Shown in pieces: positions 59,801 through 64,000 of a stretch of DNA of 64,000 bases. The notes below the pieces were generated by a model. That model was not told the DNA's origin. It did no database searches and worked only from the letters and a program-made list of their open reading frames with translations. Position 1 is the stretch's first letter; every line of letters starts with the position of its first letter. Position numbers and translations under genes: made by a program. Where the stretch lies: positions 30,697,368 to 30,761,367 of the forward strand of contig NC_072791.1 of NCBI RefSeq assembly GCF_028583425.1, in the 5' to 3' direction. This stretch comes from Eublepharis macularius (lineage: Eukaryota; Chordata; Lepidosauria; Squamata; Eublepharidae).

Positions 59801-62800
59801 CGAAGAAGGGCGGAAGAAAAGGCAGAGGTGCAGCAAGATAGAGGGGAATCGGGGAAGCAGGGATCAGGGAAGTGCCATTTACTCACCCCCATGAATCCTT
59901 TTAGGTCCCTCTCTAGTAAGCTTTCAAGAGTCATAGCTCCCAAGTAGACTCAAGTCAGAAGAAGGGAGCTCTGACTCTTGAAAGCTTACACCCTGAAAAT
60001 CTTGTTGGTCTCTAAGGTGCCACTGGATTCAAATCGTGCTGCTCTACTGCAGACCAACATGGCTACCCACCTAAAACTATGTAGTCCATTTATTACACAT
60101 TAAAAACACAAATACACATGAATTGCGGTAGTACGAAGTAACTCAAGACTACTATCAGTTCCACTCAAGACTACTAATAATCCAGCAAAATGTAATCACT
60201 TGTAGATCACACTGATTTCACTGAGAGTTCATCAGACACTTGCTCTCACAATATTATGGTAACACAAAAGTACCTAAATTTATTTCACAGAGCCCAGTGT
60301 CAGTTTTAACAAGTAATGTGGCTATGTTTAGAAAAATGTGTGGTTGGATCCTCTAATCTAGCAAGAAGAGTTCACAAAAGCACATCCACTTTCTCCGTCC
60401 TTCAGGTGCCTCATGCTTTTCACAAAGAGCCTCTGATAAAGGCTAGGGAACCACAGTGAACAGAACTACGCACAGTTTAGGACCAAGGTCTTCCATACTT
60501 CAGGGAAATCAGACTAAATTACTCCCTTCTGTTCTAGCAGAGGAAATCACAGAGCTAGGACAAGGGCGGCGATTTCGCCCAATTCTCCCTCCTTACTCCT
60601 GCACCACAAGGCATTTTTTTCAAATTCCTTCCAGTCTGCTAAGTATAATACAAGCTAGTACTGAAACATGTAATCCAGTACACAGCACATTAAGGAACAA
60701 ACTTACATATAGTTAAGTAATATTAAAATCAATGGGGATTAAAACTATTTAACTGAACAACTCTGCAGGAATGAATCGCCATCTTTAATGAGAATGGTTA
60801 TTATCTAGCAGTTCATGGAAAGTCCAGTTTAGACAGTATTAAATATCTGAGCAATGACCTTAATTATATTGTTGGAAATGCACAGAAAAAATTTTGGGTA
60901 GAGGGGAACTGGGGTCTTTTTTTCCACTACTGCATGAGAAATATGTAATTGCAAATCACGTAAAAATATTACAGGTGTGTCGAAGGCAAGTATATCCATG
61001 AGTTTTAGTGCATATAACATTCGTTAAAACTAATCCAAAGAGCATTTCTCCAAAGAGGTGTATACAATTCCTGGACTTACTTCATAGAAGCCAATAGCCA
61101 TCGTGTGTCTGACTGGCACTTCTGGGTCATGACAGAGACAGAAGAATGTAGAGTAGAGTTCCAAATTGAAATTTTTTGGATCCACAAATACAATCATGGC
61201 CTAGGAACAAGAAGCGGCACAGCCTTCAATGTAGCTTAGCACAATTAGGTTTTATATGGGCAACTTTTTAAATATTAGTTAAGCCACTAACTGGAGTCAG
61301 AGATCAGTGAATTGCCAACATTTCAAGACTGTATTGCCACCACTCATGAATGTGTTTTTAAAAAACGATTGCTTGCATCTTTAGGTTTCTGATAAATTTT
61401 GCATTGATACAACAATGCAAACCACCACTGTCCAAAAATCTCAGCCTTGATGTAATTGTACTATGAGTGTGTCAAGATTCTTTCTTCTAAAATCCAGGGA
61501 GAAATTCAGATGACAAGAGACTTTTGGAAGCATTCCACTGAAGCATCAAAGTGGTTTTCCTTTTCCCCAGGAGCTGATTGTTCTGTGCCAAATTAACCAC
61601 TCCCACCCAACTCAGCTCTCTGAACTCCTTTTCAGTCATTTTTATCAGTAAAGCAAGGTAAGGGTCATAAGGCTGCTTCTCTGTTGGCTTTCTTCCTTTC
61701 AGATATGCAAGCATTCTCTTATTTTTTTTCCAAAGCTAGGAACGATTCCTAACGTTGCTGCTTATTCCCTGCTGGCTTTAAAAGCTAGGAAAGGGTTAAA
61801 TGGCTGCTTTTTCCTTTCCTCCCTTGGGGTATGCAAACACTCTTTTTTTCCCCCAAAGGCAAGAATGGGTTGTAACAGTGTAATGTTACAGCACATTCCT
61901 CCTGGCTTTAAAAGCCAGAAAAGAATTAAATGTCTGCTTTTCCCTCCCTCCCAGACATGTTTCAGGCTTTGCCAAAGAGGAAAAAACCCAAGCATTTTGC
62001 ACAGCCCTTTGGAAACTAAGCGGCAAGGAAGCTGCTGGGAGGGGATGAAGCAGCAGCATTTTAACCCTTTCCTGGCTTAGCTTTTTTAAAAGGAGAGAGT
62101 GGAACAAGCACAAAAAGTACATGCTTTCCACCAGAACTCCTCCACCAATTGCCTCTCCAGTGGGCACAGGACAGCCCAATCAGCAAATACGGGGGAGATG
62201 GGTTCCAACATTGCAACATTACTATGCCTACTCAATTTTTTTAAAAAGTGTGACATGAATTGCAAAGCCCCAAAAGCCCAAAACTGCACCAAGGCTTCAA
62301 AGCCCATCTAAAATGAAAAAAAAGACGCCACATCAAAACTGCCTCGGACAGTGTGAAACGTGAGGGTGCCATGCCGAAGCCATTGCAATCACAGGGAATG
62401 CTCATAAATGGCAGTTTAAACCGTAAGTGCAAAAAGGGCCCTAGAGTGCATGGAAGAACATTTTCCTAATCAAAAATGATCATAAAGAAGAAACAATAAG
62501 GAAACGAAAATATATATGCAGCCAACATGGTCTGGTTACTCTCAGTGCTGTAGTGCACATGATATAAACTCCTGCAACTACAGAAGAAATATCACCACTT
62601 TAGGAAGCAAGTGTTTCACGGAGAATTCCTTGATCAATACATGGAGTGATTTGTATAAGGCAAGTAGTTTTTCCCATTTGCTAGCAAAATAGGCCCAAAC
62701 TAGACATTACATTTAATGTCACAGGGACTCAGCCAGCAGCAGGAAGTCCTCCATAGGAACACAATTCTGAAGAGCCTCAGGACTTGGATCAGGACTGTGG

Positions 62801-63604
62801 TTCAGGAGAAGGAGCTTCAGCACCCCCCATGCCTTTTTCCCAACCCGAAACGGGCCCAGGGAGGTGCTATCTGTCCCATTGGGGCTACATGTGCAGTGAG
62901 TATAAATACTTGCATATGCAGCCCACCACACACAGAGCAAATGACTCCCCTGGTTTGTTTAAGATCAGAAAAATGGAGCAAGGTGGCCCTCCCCACTTCA
63001 ATCCCAGTCTTTTGGACCCCTGCAAGGTTCAGAATCAAGTTCCCACAGAGAACCCGCAGCTAGTGGATCATGTGTTACATGTAACATTTAGTCTGGTCCA
63101 TGGTAACAGGCTCTTGCGAGCACATCTAAGGCAAATAACAATTAGAGCCATGAGCAGGGGAGCAACAGCCCTTGCTCTTCCTTTCAAAACTATTCTGTGT
63201 TACTGTCACTTGCAACACCAGTTTTAAGAGCCAGAGATGCAGCTCTGATAGCTTCAGGATTCTCGTTCAAGTGTGATTTAGGGGTATCCATCTCTTTAAA
63301 ACCAGGAGAGACAGTTATGGTTTTCAGGGAGACTATAAATTTTGTGATTATTCTGTCCTAGGTTTTTTACTAGACTGCATTGCACAAGGGCTAAAAATGG
63401 ATTTATTTAAGGAGAAAAACAGAAATATACTCACTGGTAAATTGTACGCACAGTTCTTCCTCACTGAGATGTACTTCTTTTCCTGTTCTAAGGTTTGGAG
63501 TTGTACCTGGTTGTCATTGTGTCCGTTTTCCTGTTCTAATCCCAGTGTGCAAAGCTTCTTATAAAATTCCAAAAATCGCAAGTGCTGCTCTGGTGTAAAA
63601 ATCC
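22690..63604 (-). CDS. PPP4R4: PPP4R4, protein phosphatase 4 regulatory subunit 4 (3' part, 16 exons)
   Basis: PPP4R4 is a HEAT-repeat scaffold that binds the PP4 catalytic subunit in the cytosol. Sixteen exons on the minus strand join in frame from GIFTPEQH to KNRKSNS-stop: 1646 coding bases, about 547 residues, against 873 for the whole human protein. Order and phase agree at every junction. The first 11 exons (63.6 to about 41.7 kb) are the HEAT region. The next two (41.6 and 38.7 kb) give a charged coiled coil (DQQKEREEHLLLEMEQLEKE). The last ones give a Ser/Thr-rich tail. The N-terminal exons lie beyond 64000. No frame breaks were seen. The gene runs tail to tail with SERPINA10, as in human 14q32. 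Introns are full of mobile elements, none of which interrupts an exon. Confidence 0.93.
23824..23848 (-). CDS. PPP4R4: PPP4R4 last coding exon (8 residues and stop)
   Basis: After a pyrimidine-rich acceptor ending CCTAAAG at 23849, one base (G) completes Leu, then KNRKSNS and TAG at 23826-23824. Joined to the previous exon this gives VSLKNRKSNS, against human ATLKSRKSNP. The match in length, frame and residues makes this the true C-terminus, even though only 25 bases are coding. Confidence 0.82.
24145..24650 (-). mobile_element. L2-like LINE fragment
   Basis: The minus strand gives KALAPVVHALVTYRLDYCNV, HYMGLPLKAIWRL, LAQNAVARMLTG and QVQFKVLLLALKALYGLRPA in neighbouring frames. This is the C-terminal RT region, frame-broken. 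Confidence 0.75.
25290..25385 (+). mobile_element. SINE 3' end (Ala-tRNA-like family)
   Basis: TTAGACAATGCTGAGTTAAA, TGGGCCAGTGATCAGACTTG and ATAAGGCAGTTTCATGT form the tail of this SINE family. The head is lost. Confidence 0.6.
25390..27650. other. PPP4R4 last intron, largely featureless
   Basis: No coding frame of note and no clear terminal repeats. Around 26800-26890 GTAGTTG and CAACTAC form a loose inverted pair, and 27237-27300 resembles the MITE at 51292-51454. Confidence 0.4.
27660..27870 (-). mobile_element. tRNA-derived SINE
   Basis: The minus strand reads CAGTGGCTAAGAGTATTGGG at the head, then a body with CTCACAAGGTTGCTGTAAGG. It is old and diverged. Confidence 0.6.
28212..28940 (+). 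mobile_element. L1 relic: ORF1 C-terminus joined directly to 3' end
   Basis: The plus strand shows KRQLPREIIIDFHLRG and, after one frame change near 28335, LDFWGNKVKILKDVPFLVRK, FAALLRERGIKYKWLFLEGI and SEDQLRDFEDKNPEF. This is the RRM and C-terminal domain of L1 ORF1p. ORF2 is absent: about 170 bases after the ORF1 stop comes a pyrimidine tract and an A-rich tail (28910-28938). The layout is that of a half-L1 (HAL1) or an internally deleted copy. Confidence 0.7.
29066..29216 (-). CDS. PPP4R4: PPP4R4 penultimate coding exon
   Basis: Two bases finish Asp, then 49 codons: DSFRTRSSNSSGTAAFSSTS, TLPSSSRNSSNSVDQKNNGS, KESHSRKVS, and two bases (TT) start Leu. The acceptor is TTTCAG and the donor is a perfect GTAAGT at 29065-29060. 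If unspliced, the frame reads one Leu and stops at 29062-29064. The human protein has a longer end (ATLKSRKSNP), which the next exon supplies. Confidence 0.9.
30184..30847. mobile_element. Non-autonomous hAT element, 664 bp, perfect 8-bp TSD, inner minisatellite
   Basis: Ends CAGGGGTCATTT and AAATGAGCCCTG. GGTAATAT flanks it at 30176-30183 and 30848-30855. Inside, three units of about 125 bases (30330-30720) repeat AGCAGCTTACCCTCCT and GTCACAAATGAAAATAAAGC, each with its own CA/CT run. It shares the CAGGGC tip with the element at 5915. Confidence 0.85.
31020..31225 (-). mobile_element. 5S rRNA-derived SINE
   Basis: The minus strand reads CATCAGATCTTGAAAGCTAA, GCAGGGTCAGCCCTGGTTAA and ATGGATGGGAAGTCC, aligned to 5S rRNA, followed by a tail with GGCAATGGCAAACCACC. 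Confidence 0.8.
32090..32157 (-). CDS. PPP4R4: PPP4R4 exon, Ser-rich tail
   Basis: It is 68 bases with 22 full codons: KSSSTGYSSVPTVGKSSLFS then FT. The acceptor is TTTTAG and the donor GTAAGT. Human reads KSSTTGYTTSVSGLGKTSVL, so the exon is less conserved but the phases fit exactly. Confidence 0.88.
32165..33815. other. PPP4R4 intron, no recognisable feature
   Basis: AT-rich intron sequence without clear repeats or open frames of note. Confidence 0.4.
33820..34260 (-). mobile_element. L2-like LINE C-terminal fragment and 3' end
   Basis: The minus strand reads VVPTLWNSLPEEVRKA near 34200 and the 3' phrase GTCTGCCTTTCCCACAGAGA inverted near 33840. It is the same family as 39560-40680. Confidence 0.65.
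34345..34590 (-). mobile_element. tRNA-derived SINE, 20 bases from a PPP4R4 exon
   Basis: The minus strand starts GAGAGCCAGTTTGGTGTAGT, GGTTAAGAGCGTGGGACTC, and ends with AATTGTCCTGAAGGGTGG. It lies about 20 bases inside the intron from the donor of exon 34611-34704. Confidence 0.8.
34611..34704 (-). CDS. PPP4R4: PPP4R4 exon, basic and Ser-rich tail
   Basis: It is 94 bases with 30 full codons: KEVKKSKLVRSQSFSSQALH then SKYGSIDKCS. The acceptor is ACTTAG and the donor GTATGT. Human reads KEIKKSKLIRSQSFNNQAFH. The RSQSF box looks like a phosphorylation or 14-3-3 type site (inference). Confidence 0.93.
35420..35625 (+). mobile_element. tRNA-derived SINE with Ala-tRNA-like head
   Basis: CTTGCATGCAGAATGTTGCA, GGTTCAGTCCC, CTCTGCCTGAGACTCTGGAG and TAGAGTAGACAACACTAAGC are family phrases. 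It ends about 75 bases from exon 35698-35778. Confidence 0.7.
35698..35778 (-). CDS. PPP4R4: PPP4R4 exon, Ser-rich tail
   Basis: It is 81 bases: two to finish Arg, 26 codons, one to start Ser. It reads RDSKTSSTLSKSIPMSVSGN then PPGSST. The acceptor is TTTTAG and the donor GTAAGA. It matches human RDTKTPTQSLPKNIPISVPG. The opposite strand is also open here by chance. Confidence 0.88.
36078..36170. mobile_element. Short palindromic MITE
   Basis: AGTGCAATCCTAAGCAGAGT and CTCTGCTTAGGATTGCACT are inverted arms around a 45-base centre. Diverged copies occur at 12275-12335, 47217-47292 and 53420-53505. Confidence 0.65.
36971..37355. mobile_element. Non-autonomous hAT element, 385 bp
   Basis: Ends TAGAGATGGGCACGA and TCATGCCCATCTCTA. 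Flanks TTAAGACC (36963-36970) and TTAAGAAC (37356-37363) agree at seven of eight. The inner sequence matches the copy at 57611 in inverted orientation. Confidence 0.85.
37797..38056 (+). mobile_element. tRNA-derived SINE with GTT tail
   Basis: Head CAGTTTGGTGTAGTGGTTAA, B box GGGTTTGAATCCTCACTC, tail TTGTCCTGAAGGGCAGTTTA followed by (GTT)n. It is a well preserved full-length copy. Confidence 0.85.
38655..38730 (-). CDS. PPP4R4: PPP4R4 exon, coiled coil
   Basis: It has 25 codons plus one base: EQLEKEKQQNETRSTSVSDK then IYEKK. The acceptor is CAACAG and the donor GTAAGT. It is two residues longer than human (QQNDGRPMSDKMFEKK) in the linker. Confidence 0.92.
38995..39135 (+). mobile_element. 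5S rRNA-derived SINE, 3' part
   Basis: CCTGGATGGGAGACCTCCAT is the 5S-like end, followed by the SINE tail GCAAACCACCTCTTGCCATG and ATAACTTGACAGCACTCTCC. The promoter part is missing. Confidence 0.65.
39560..40680 (-). mobile_element. L2-like LINE, RT C-terminus and 3' end
   Basis: The minus strand from 40670 reads MKLNPNKTEVMLVGKSETLK and LADSVKSLGIILDPVLLLEK, then SLHWLPISYHAQFKVLVITY, YLRDRVPPYVPLWQLRSSEQ and APTLWNSLSEEVRRAP. It ends with the 3' phrase at 39570-39640. It has two or three frame changes and no ORF1 or endonuclease. Confidence 0.85.
41578..41652 (-). CDS. PPP4R4: PPP4R4 exon, start of coiled coil
   Basis: It has 25 codons in phase 0: FQKRFYENDLLDQQKEREEH then LLLEM. The acceptor is AAACAG and the donor GTATGT. 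Human reads FQKKFYEKDLLDQEKEREEL. The charged heptad pattern suggests a coiled coil that goes on in the next exon. Confidence 0.93.
41740..41781 (-). CDS. PPP4R4: PPP4R4 micro-exon (42 bases)
   Basis: It has 14 codons in phase 0: MVLELDRMESSVDA, against human TVLELDRMEMSMDA. The acceptor is TTATAG and the donor GTAAGT. It lies only 87 bases upstream of the next exon. Confidence 0.92.
42039..42982. mobile_element. Non-autonomous hAT element, 944 bp
   Basis: Ends TAGGGATGTGTGCGCAC and ATTGCACACCCATA. Flanks TACATGTG (42031-42038) and TACATGGG (42983-42990) agree at seven of eight. No transposase is visible; short open frames inside are not family-like. Confidence 0.65.
43040..43290 (+). mobile_element. 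CR1-type LINE endonuclease fragment
   Basis: The plus strand at 43121 reads MGDFNFPDVCWETNSTICPG and LADNIISQMVKEVARGLATL, ending DSLLTNKKELV. GDFNFPD is the APE endonuclease motif and the following block is CR1-like. Confidence 0.8.
43520..43891. mobile_element. GC-rich DNA element, TA flanks
   Basis: It begins GGGATCCCAGACCCCCGG and ends GGGGGGCTGGCAACC, which are approximate inverted repeats flanked by TA. It holds CATCACTCCTGAAGTGACGT. It lies 34 bases from the donor side of exon 43926-44070. Confidence 0.45.
43926..44070 (-). CDS. PPP4R4: PPP4R4 exon, last HEAT block
   Basis: One base completes Arg, then 48 codons: MKLCYLLPKVKSTLKVPTDK, HLLQQLELCVRKLLCEEKDK, DVLSIVKK. The acceptor is GCAACAG and the donor GTAGGG. 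It is close to human throughout. Confidence 0.95.
44410..44478 (+). mobile_element. CR1 3' end
   Basis: GGTTGGACTAGATGACCCTG, TTCCAACCCTATGAGTCTAT. This is the CR1 3' tip with its ATTCTATG-type repeat. Confidence 0.8.
45640..46025 (+). mobile_element. Two adjoining tRNA-derived SINE pieces
   Basis: 45640-45800 has GTGTAATGGTTAGAGTGTTG and GGTTCAAATCACC. 45840-46025 has a SINE tail, CTGTCCAGAAGAGTGGTGTA with a GTT/ATT run. They may be two copies or one with an insertion. Confidence 0.6.
46080..46308 (-). mobile_element. tRNA-derived SINE
   Basis: The minus strand starts GAGAGCCACTTTGGTGTAGT, GGTTAAAGTGTTGGAGTATG, then GGGTTCAAATCC. It is full length and preserved. Confidence 0.75.
46548..46695 (-). 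CDS. PPP4R4: PPP4R4 exon, HEAT region
   Basis: It is 148 bases: two to finish Gln, 48 codons, two to start Arg. It reads LGQGKSYWNRLRFLDTCEFI, then IELFSKSFFCEYFFLPVLEL and THDPVANV. The acceptor is CCCCAG and the donor GTACTA. Human reads GQGKSYWNRLRFLDTCEFII. Confidence 0.95.
47935..48425. repeat. Minisatellite, 49-54-bp units, about 9 copies
   Basis: The phrase CTGATCCCAGCTGGGTGAAG recurs with starts near 48006, 48057, 48106, 48157, 48210, 48262, 48312, 48365 and 48417. Units are GC-rich, G on the plus strand. Because many units are near 51 bases, the minus strand stays open in two frames over 190 codons with a 17-residue period. This is not a gene. Confidence 0.9.
48680..48850 (-). mobile_element. 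SINE fragment (Ala-tRNA-like family)
   Basis: The minus strand body includes the GTAGACAATGGGCCAATGAA phrase and the tail AAGGTAGCTTTATAGG. The head is diverged. Confidence 0.5.
49220..49325 (-). CDS. PPP4R4: PPP4R4 exon, HEAT region
   Basis: It has 35 codons plus one base (phase 1): NVLPVQKAAARTLCIYLRYN then RKQEQRHEVIQKLIE. The acceptor is CTGAAG and the donor GTAAGT. It matches human with two or three changes. Confidence 0.95.
49845..50058 (+). mobile_element. tRNA-derived SINE with ATGA tail
   Basis: Head CCAATGTGGTGTAGTGGTTA, body CATAGGGTTGCTGTGGGGTA, tail TTGGGTTCCCACTTGGTGGA and (ATGA)n at 50023-50055. Confidence 0.8.
50060..51100. other. PPP4R4 intron, no recognisable feature
   Basis: Unassigned intron DNA. 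A short ACGTTTTTTTCCCCCAAAA stretch at 50909 and modest open frames carry no family signal. Confidence 0.4.
51110..51190 (+). mobile_element. L2-like LINE scrap
   Basis: ATGGGATAGCCTGCCTCAGG AGGTCATGAAGGC encodes the WDSLPQEVMKAP-like block of the LINE C-terminus. Confidence 0.5.
51292..51454. mobile_element. MITE with TGGGTTGGATTC/CCCACCCA ends
   Basis: TGGGTTGGATTCAACCAGT and the right end GCCAGTGGGACCCCACCCA are rough inverted repeats, with a second inverted pair inside (CTGCATGGAGAAAATCCATG). A relative lies at 27237-27300. Confidence 0.4.
52074..52256 (-). CDS. PPP4R4: PPP4R4 exon, conserved HEAT block
   Basis: It has 61 codons in phase 0, from LLNFPELIPALTRAEQRAAT to RFLHRMLTIIMTN. 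It holds the highly conserved SLKWRTHEKLLQKYACLPHV. The donor is GTGAGC. It is one of the best conserved parts of the protein. Confidence 0.95.
53789..53872 (-). CDS. PPP4R4: PPP4R4 exon, HEAT region
   Basis: It has 28 codons in phase 0: VLDAVISHLPDILELLSTGG then EGGGSESK. The acceptor is AACCAG and the donor GTAAGG. The Gly-rich end replaces human GESSVQENK, a variable linker. Confidence 0.92.
54000..55480. other. PPP4R4 intron, no recognisable feature
   Basis: No clear repeat heads, terminal repeats or coding frames. Confidence 0.4.
55489..55566 (-). CDS. PPP4R4: PPP4R4 exon, HEAT region
   Basis: It has 26 codons in phase 0: VAKLLNTDVYVVHKELVALL ending QDESLE. The acceptor is TTTCAG and the donor GTAATA. 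It matches human VSKLLNSGVYLIHKELITLL. It is too short to be found as a long open frame. Confidence 0.93.
56290..56560 (+). mobile_element. L2-like LINE 3' end, old
   Basis: The phrase order (TCACATTACGCCTATCTTGA, TGGCTACCTGTTTAGTTATG, then CCTTTAAAGTTCATG and the tail GGAAGAAAGGTGGGGCAC) follows the LINE C-terminus and 3' end seen elsewhere. It is heavily decayed. Confidence 0.55.
56650..56808 (+). mobile_element. L2-type LINE 3' tip with AAATT microsatellite
   Basis: TATCCGCCCTGAGCCTGCGA, AGGGCGGAATATAAATA, then (AAATT)n at 56779-56806. It is young-looking and very short. Confidence 0.7.
57611..58037. mobile_element. Non-autonomous hAT element, 427 bp, perfect 8-bp TSD
   Basis: Ends TAGAGATGGGCACAAACC and CAGTTCGTGCCCATCTCTA. 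TTCTATAC stands on both sides (57603-57610 and 58038-58045). It is dense in GGTTCGT/ACGAACC motifs and shares its core (CAGTTTCCTAGGCAACAGGG) with the copy at 36971. Confidence 0.92.
58525..58725 (+). mobile_element. tRNA-derived SINE with Ala-tRNA-like head, diverged
   Basis: GCTGAGCATGCAGAAAGTCA, TTCAATCCCTGGTATCTCCA and GAAAGCCCCAGCCAGTCAGA are family phrases. Confidence 0.55.
59065..59498. mobile_element. Palindromic Penelope-like insertion, 193-bp perfect arms
   Basis: Bases 59098-59290 are the exact inverted complement of 59306-59498, with a 15-base centre. Outside the left arm, 59065-59097 continues the unit (GTTAGCCGTGTTAGTCTGTA inverted). TACATATA flanks both ends. The unit (TTAGTCTTAAAGGTGCTACT and GAAAGCTTATGC) belongs to a repeat widespread in reptiles that I take to be Penelope-like; the class is less sure than the structure. 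Confidence 0.75.
59411..59448 (+). ncRNA. Hammerhead-like ribozyme motif (relic)
   Basis: CTGACGA (59411-59417), then a 5-bp stem GAGAA/TTCTC around CTGTGA, GAAA (59435-59438), and a small AGC/GCT stem with a TTAT loop. This has the order of a hammerhead core with a short stem III. One extra A precedes stem II and no clear stem I is visible, so activity is doubtful. A mirror copy lies in the other arm. Confidence 0.3.
59915..60075 (+). mobile_element. Penelope-like fragment with inverted 5' part
   Basis: GGGAGCTCTGACTCTTGAAA and GCTTACACCCTGAAAATC, then TTGGTCTCTAAGGTGCCACT and GACCAACATGGCTACCCACC. Left of it, 59920-59945 (GTAAGCTTTCAAGAGTCATA) is the inverted copy of its start, so it too has a foldback layout. 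Confidence 0.55.
61081..61200 (-). CDS. PPP4R4: PPP4R4 exon, HEAT region
   Basis: It has 40 codons in phase 0: AMIVFVDPKNFNLELYSTFF, then CLCHDPEVPVRHTMAIGFYE. The acceptor is CCTAG and the donor GTAAGT. Human differs at only a few residues (FHMELYS, VRYTIAICFYE). Confidence 0.95.
61600..62095. repeat. About 130-bp tandem repeat, three diverged units
   Basis: The phrase GCTTTAAAAGCTAGGAAAGG at 61773 recurs as GCTTTAAAAGCCAGAAAAGA at 61902, each followed by TTAAATG-CTGCTTTT, a C/T-rich tract and a run of T. A more diverged unit starts near 61640. It probably belongs to a non-autonomous element, but its ends were not found. Confidence 0.6.
62697..63098. repeat. Possible MITE with worn inverted ends
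   Basis: CTAGACATTACATTTAATGT and ACATGTAACATTTAGTCTGG are loosely inverted. Between them is moderately GC-rich DNA with chance open frames. Low confidence. Confidence 0.3.
63435..63604 (-). CDS. PPP4R4: PPP4R4 exon, GIFTPEQH block (first in window)
   Basis: Its acceptor lies at 63606-63605 and its donor GTGAGT begins at 63434. The exon is 170 bases: two bases finish a Gly codon, then 56 codons. It reads IFTPEQHLRFLEFYKKLCTL and ends KKYISVRKNCAYNLP. It is near identical to human PPP4R4 (GIFTPDQHLRFLEFYKKLCT). Some 325 residues of the usual protein lie upstream, outside the window. Confidence 0.95.
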
Positions 63605-63659
63605 CTTCAAACAAAAGAGACATTTTACTTTCATACAACAGCACAGATAATCTCTTTCA

Positions 63660-64000
63660 AGGTAGCCTATATGATATAGCAGACAGAGCTGCTAGACCTG
63701 AACCGTCAATACTGATGTTTAAATCCACACTCAGCCATGAAGATCACTGAGTCATTTTAGGCAAATCACCCTTTTGGCCTAGCCTACCACATGGGGCTAT
63801 GTATAGGATGATGATTCAGTAGTAAAGCACTTGCTTTGTGTGCAAAAGGTTCACTGTTTACCTTGTAGCAGGTGTCAGAAAAGAACTTTCTCTGCCTGAG
63901 ACCTTGGAAAGCCACTGCCAAGTCAGAGCGGAGAATATTAGCGAGTTAGATGGACCAAAGGTCTGCATATATAAGGATAACATGGGATAAGTCCCGGCTC
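63660..64000 (+). mobile_element. Two SINE pieces at the window edge
   Basis: 63660-63800 is a diverged tRNA-type SINE (AAATCCACACTCAGCCATGA). From 63800 an Ala-tRNA-like SINE follows: TTCAGTAGTAAAGCACTTGC, TTTGTGTGCAAAAGG, CTGCCTGAGACCTTGGAAAG and ATGGACCAAAGGTCTGCATA, running to the edge. Confidence 0.65.

Noticed and set aside
59441-59943. Overlapping minus-strand frames of 100-131 codons
   Set aside because: Low-complexity Ser/Pro/Phe readings of a purine-rich stretch; no start context or splice structure.
61762-62307. Several overlapping frames of 63-97 codons
   Set aside because: They come from a 130-base tandem repeat with C/T-rich tracts and have no family marks.
1-64000. CRISPR array, operon or bacterial-type defence system
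   Set aside because: The window is vertebrate nuclear DNA with split genes; no short regularly spaced repeats or operon layout were seen.

Overview
The window looks like nuclear DNA of a squamate reptile (lizard or gecko type). The basis is vertebrate-style split genes set in a dense mix of L2/CR1-like LINE pieces, an L1 ORF1 relic, tRNA-derived and 5S rRNA-derived SINEs, non-autonomous hAT elements with 8-bp target duplications, foldback MITEs and Penelope-like fragments. The repeat mix suggests Squamata; I cannot name the species.

Two host genes lie tail to tail, as their human counterparts do on 14q32. On the plus strand, 7959-17660, are the four coding exons of SERPINA10 (protein Z-dependent protease inhibitor, ZPI). 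Exons 1, 3 and 4 are open with good splice sites, and the reactive-centre Tyr-Ser is present. Exon 2 carries three breaks of frame, so the locus is either a young pseudogene or mis-assembled. On the minus strand, 22690-63604, are the last 16 coding exons of PPP4R4 (protein phosphatase 4 regulatory subunit 4), about 547 residues. All join in frame and the 5' exons lie beyond the right edge. The last coding exon is tiny: 25 coding bases at 23824-23848, followed by what looks like a 3' UTR of about 1.1 kb.

Layout: 1-7.9 kb is repeat-rich upstream DNA (LINE ends, SINEs, a hAT element inside a Penelope-like piece, a 204-bp foldback). 7.9-17.7 kb is SERPINA10 with MITEs in its introns. 17.7-22.7 kb is the gap between the genes and holds a 1.25-kb hAT element next to a 5S-derived SINE. 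22.7-64 kb is PPP4R4, whose introns hold LINEs (29.4-31.9 kb, 39.6-40.7 kb), hAT elements (30.2, 37.0, 42.0, 57.6 kb), a 50-bp minisatellite (47.9-48.4 kb) and a perfect 193-bp-arm palindrome (59.1-59.5 kb).

I found no operon-like or defence-like system and no evidence of an undescribed multi-gene system. The strongest leads are the broken SERPINA10 exon, the micro-coding last exon of PPP4R4, the perfect palindrome with a hammerhead-like motif, and the ORF1-only L1 copy. Comparisons with human proteins are from memory; no search was run.
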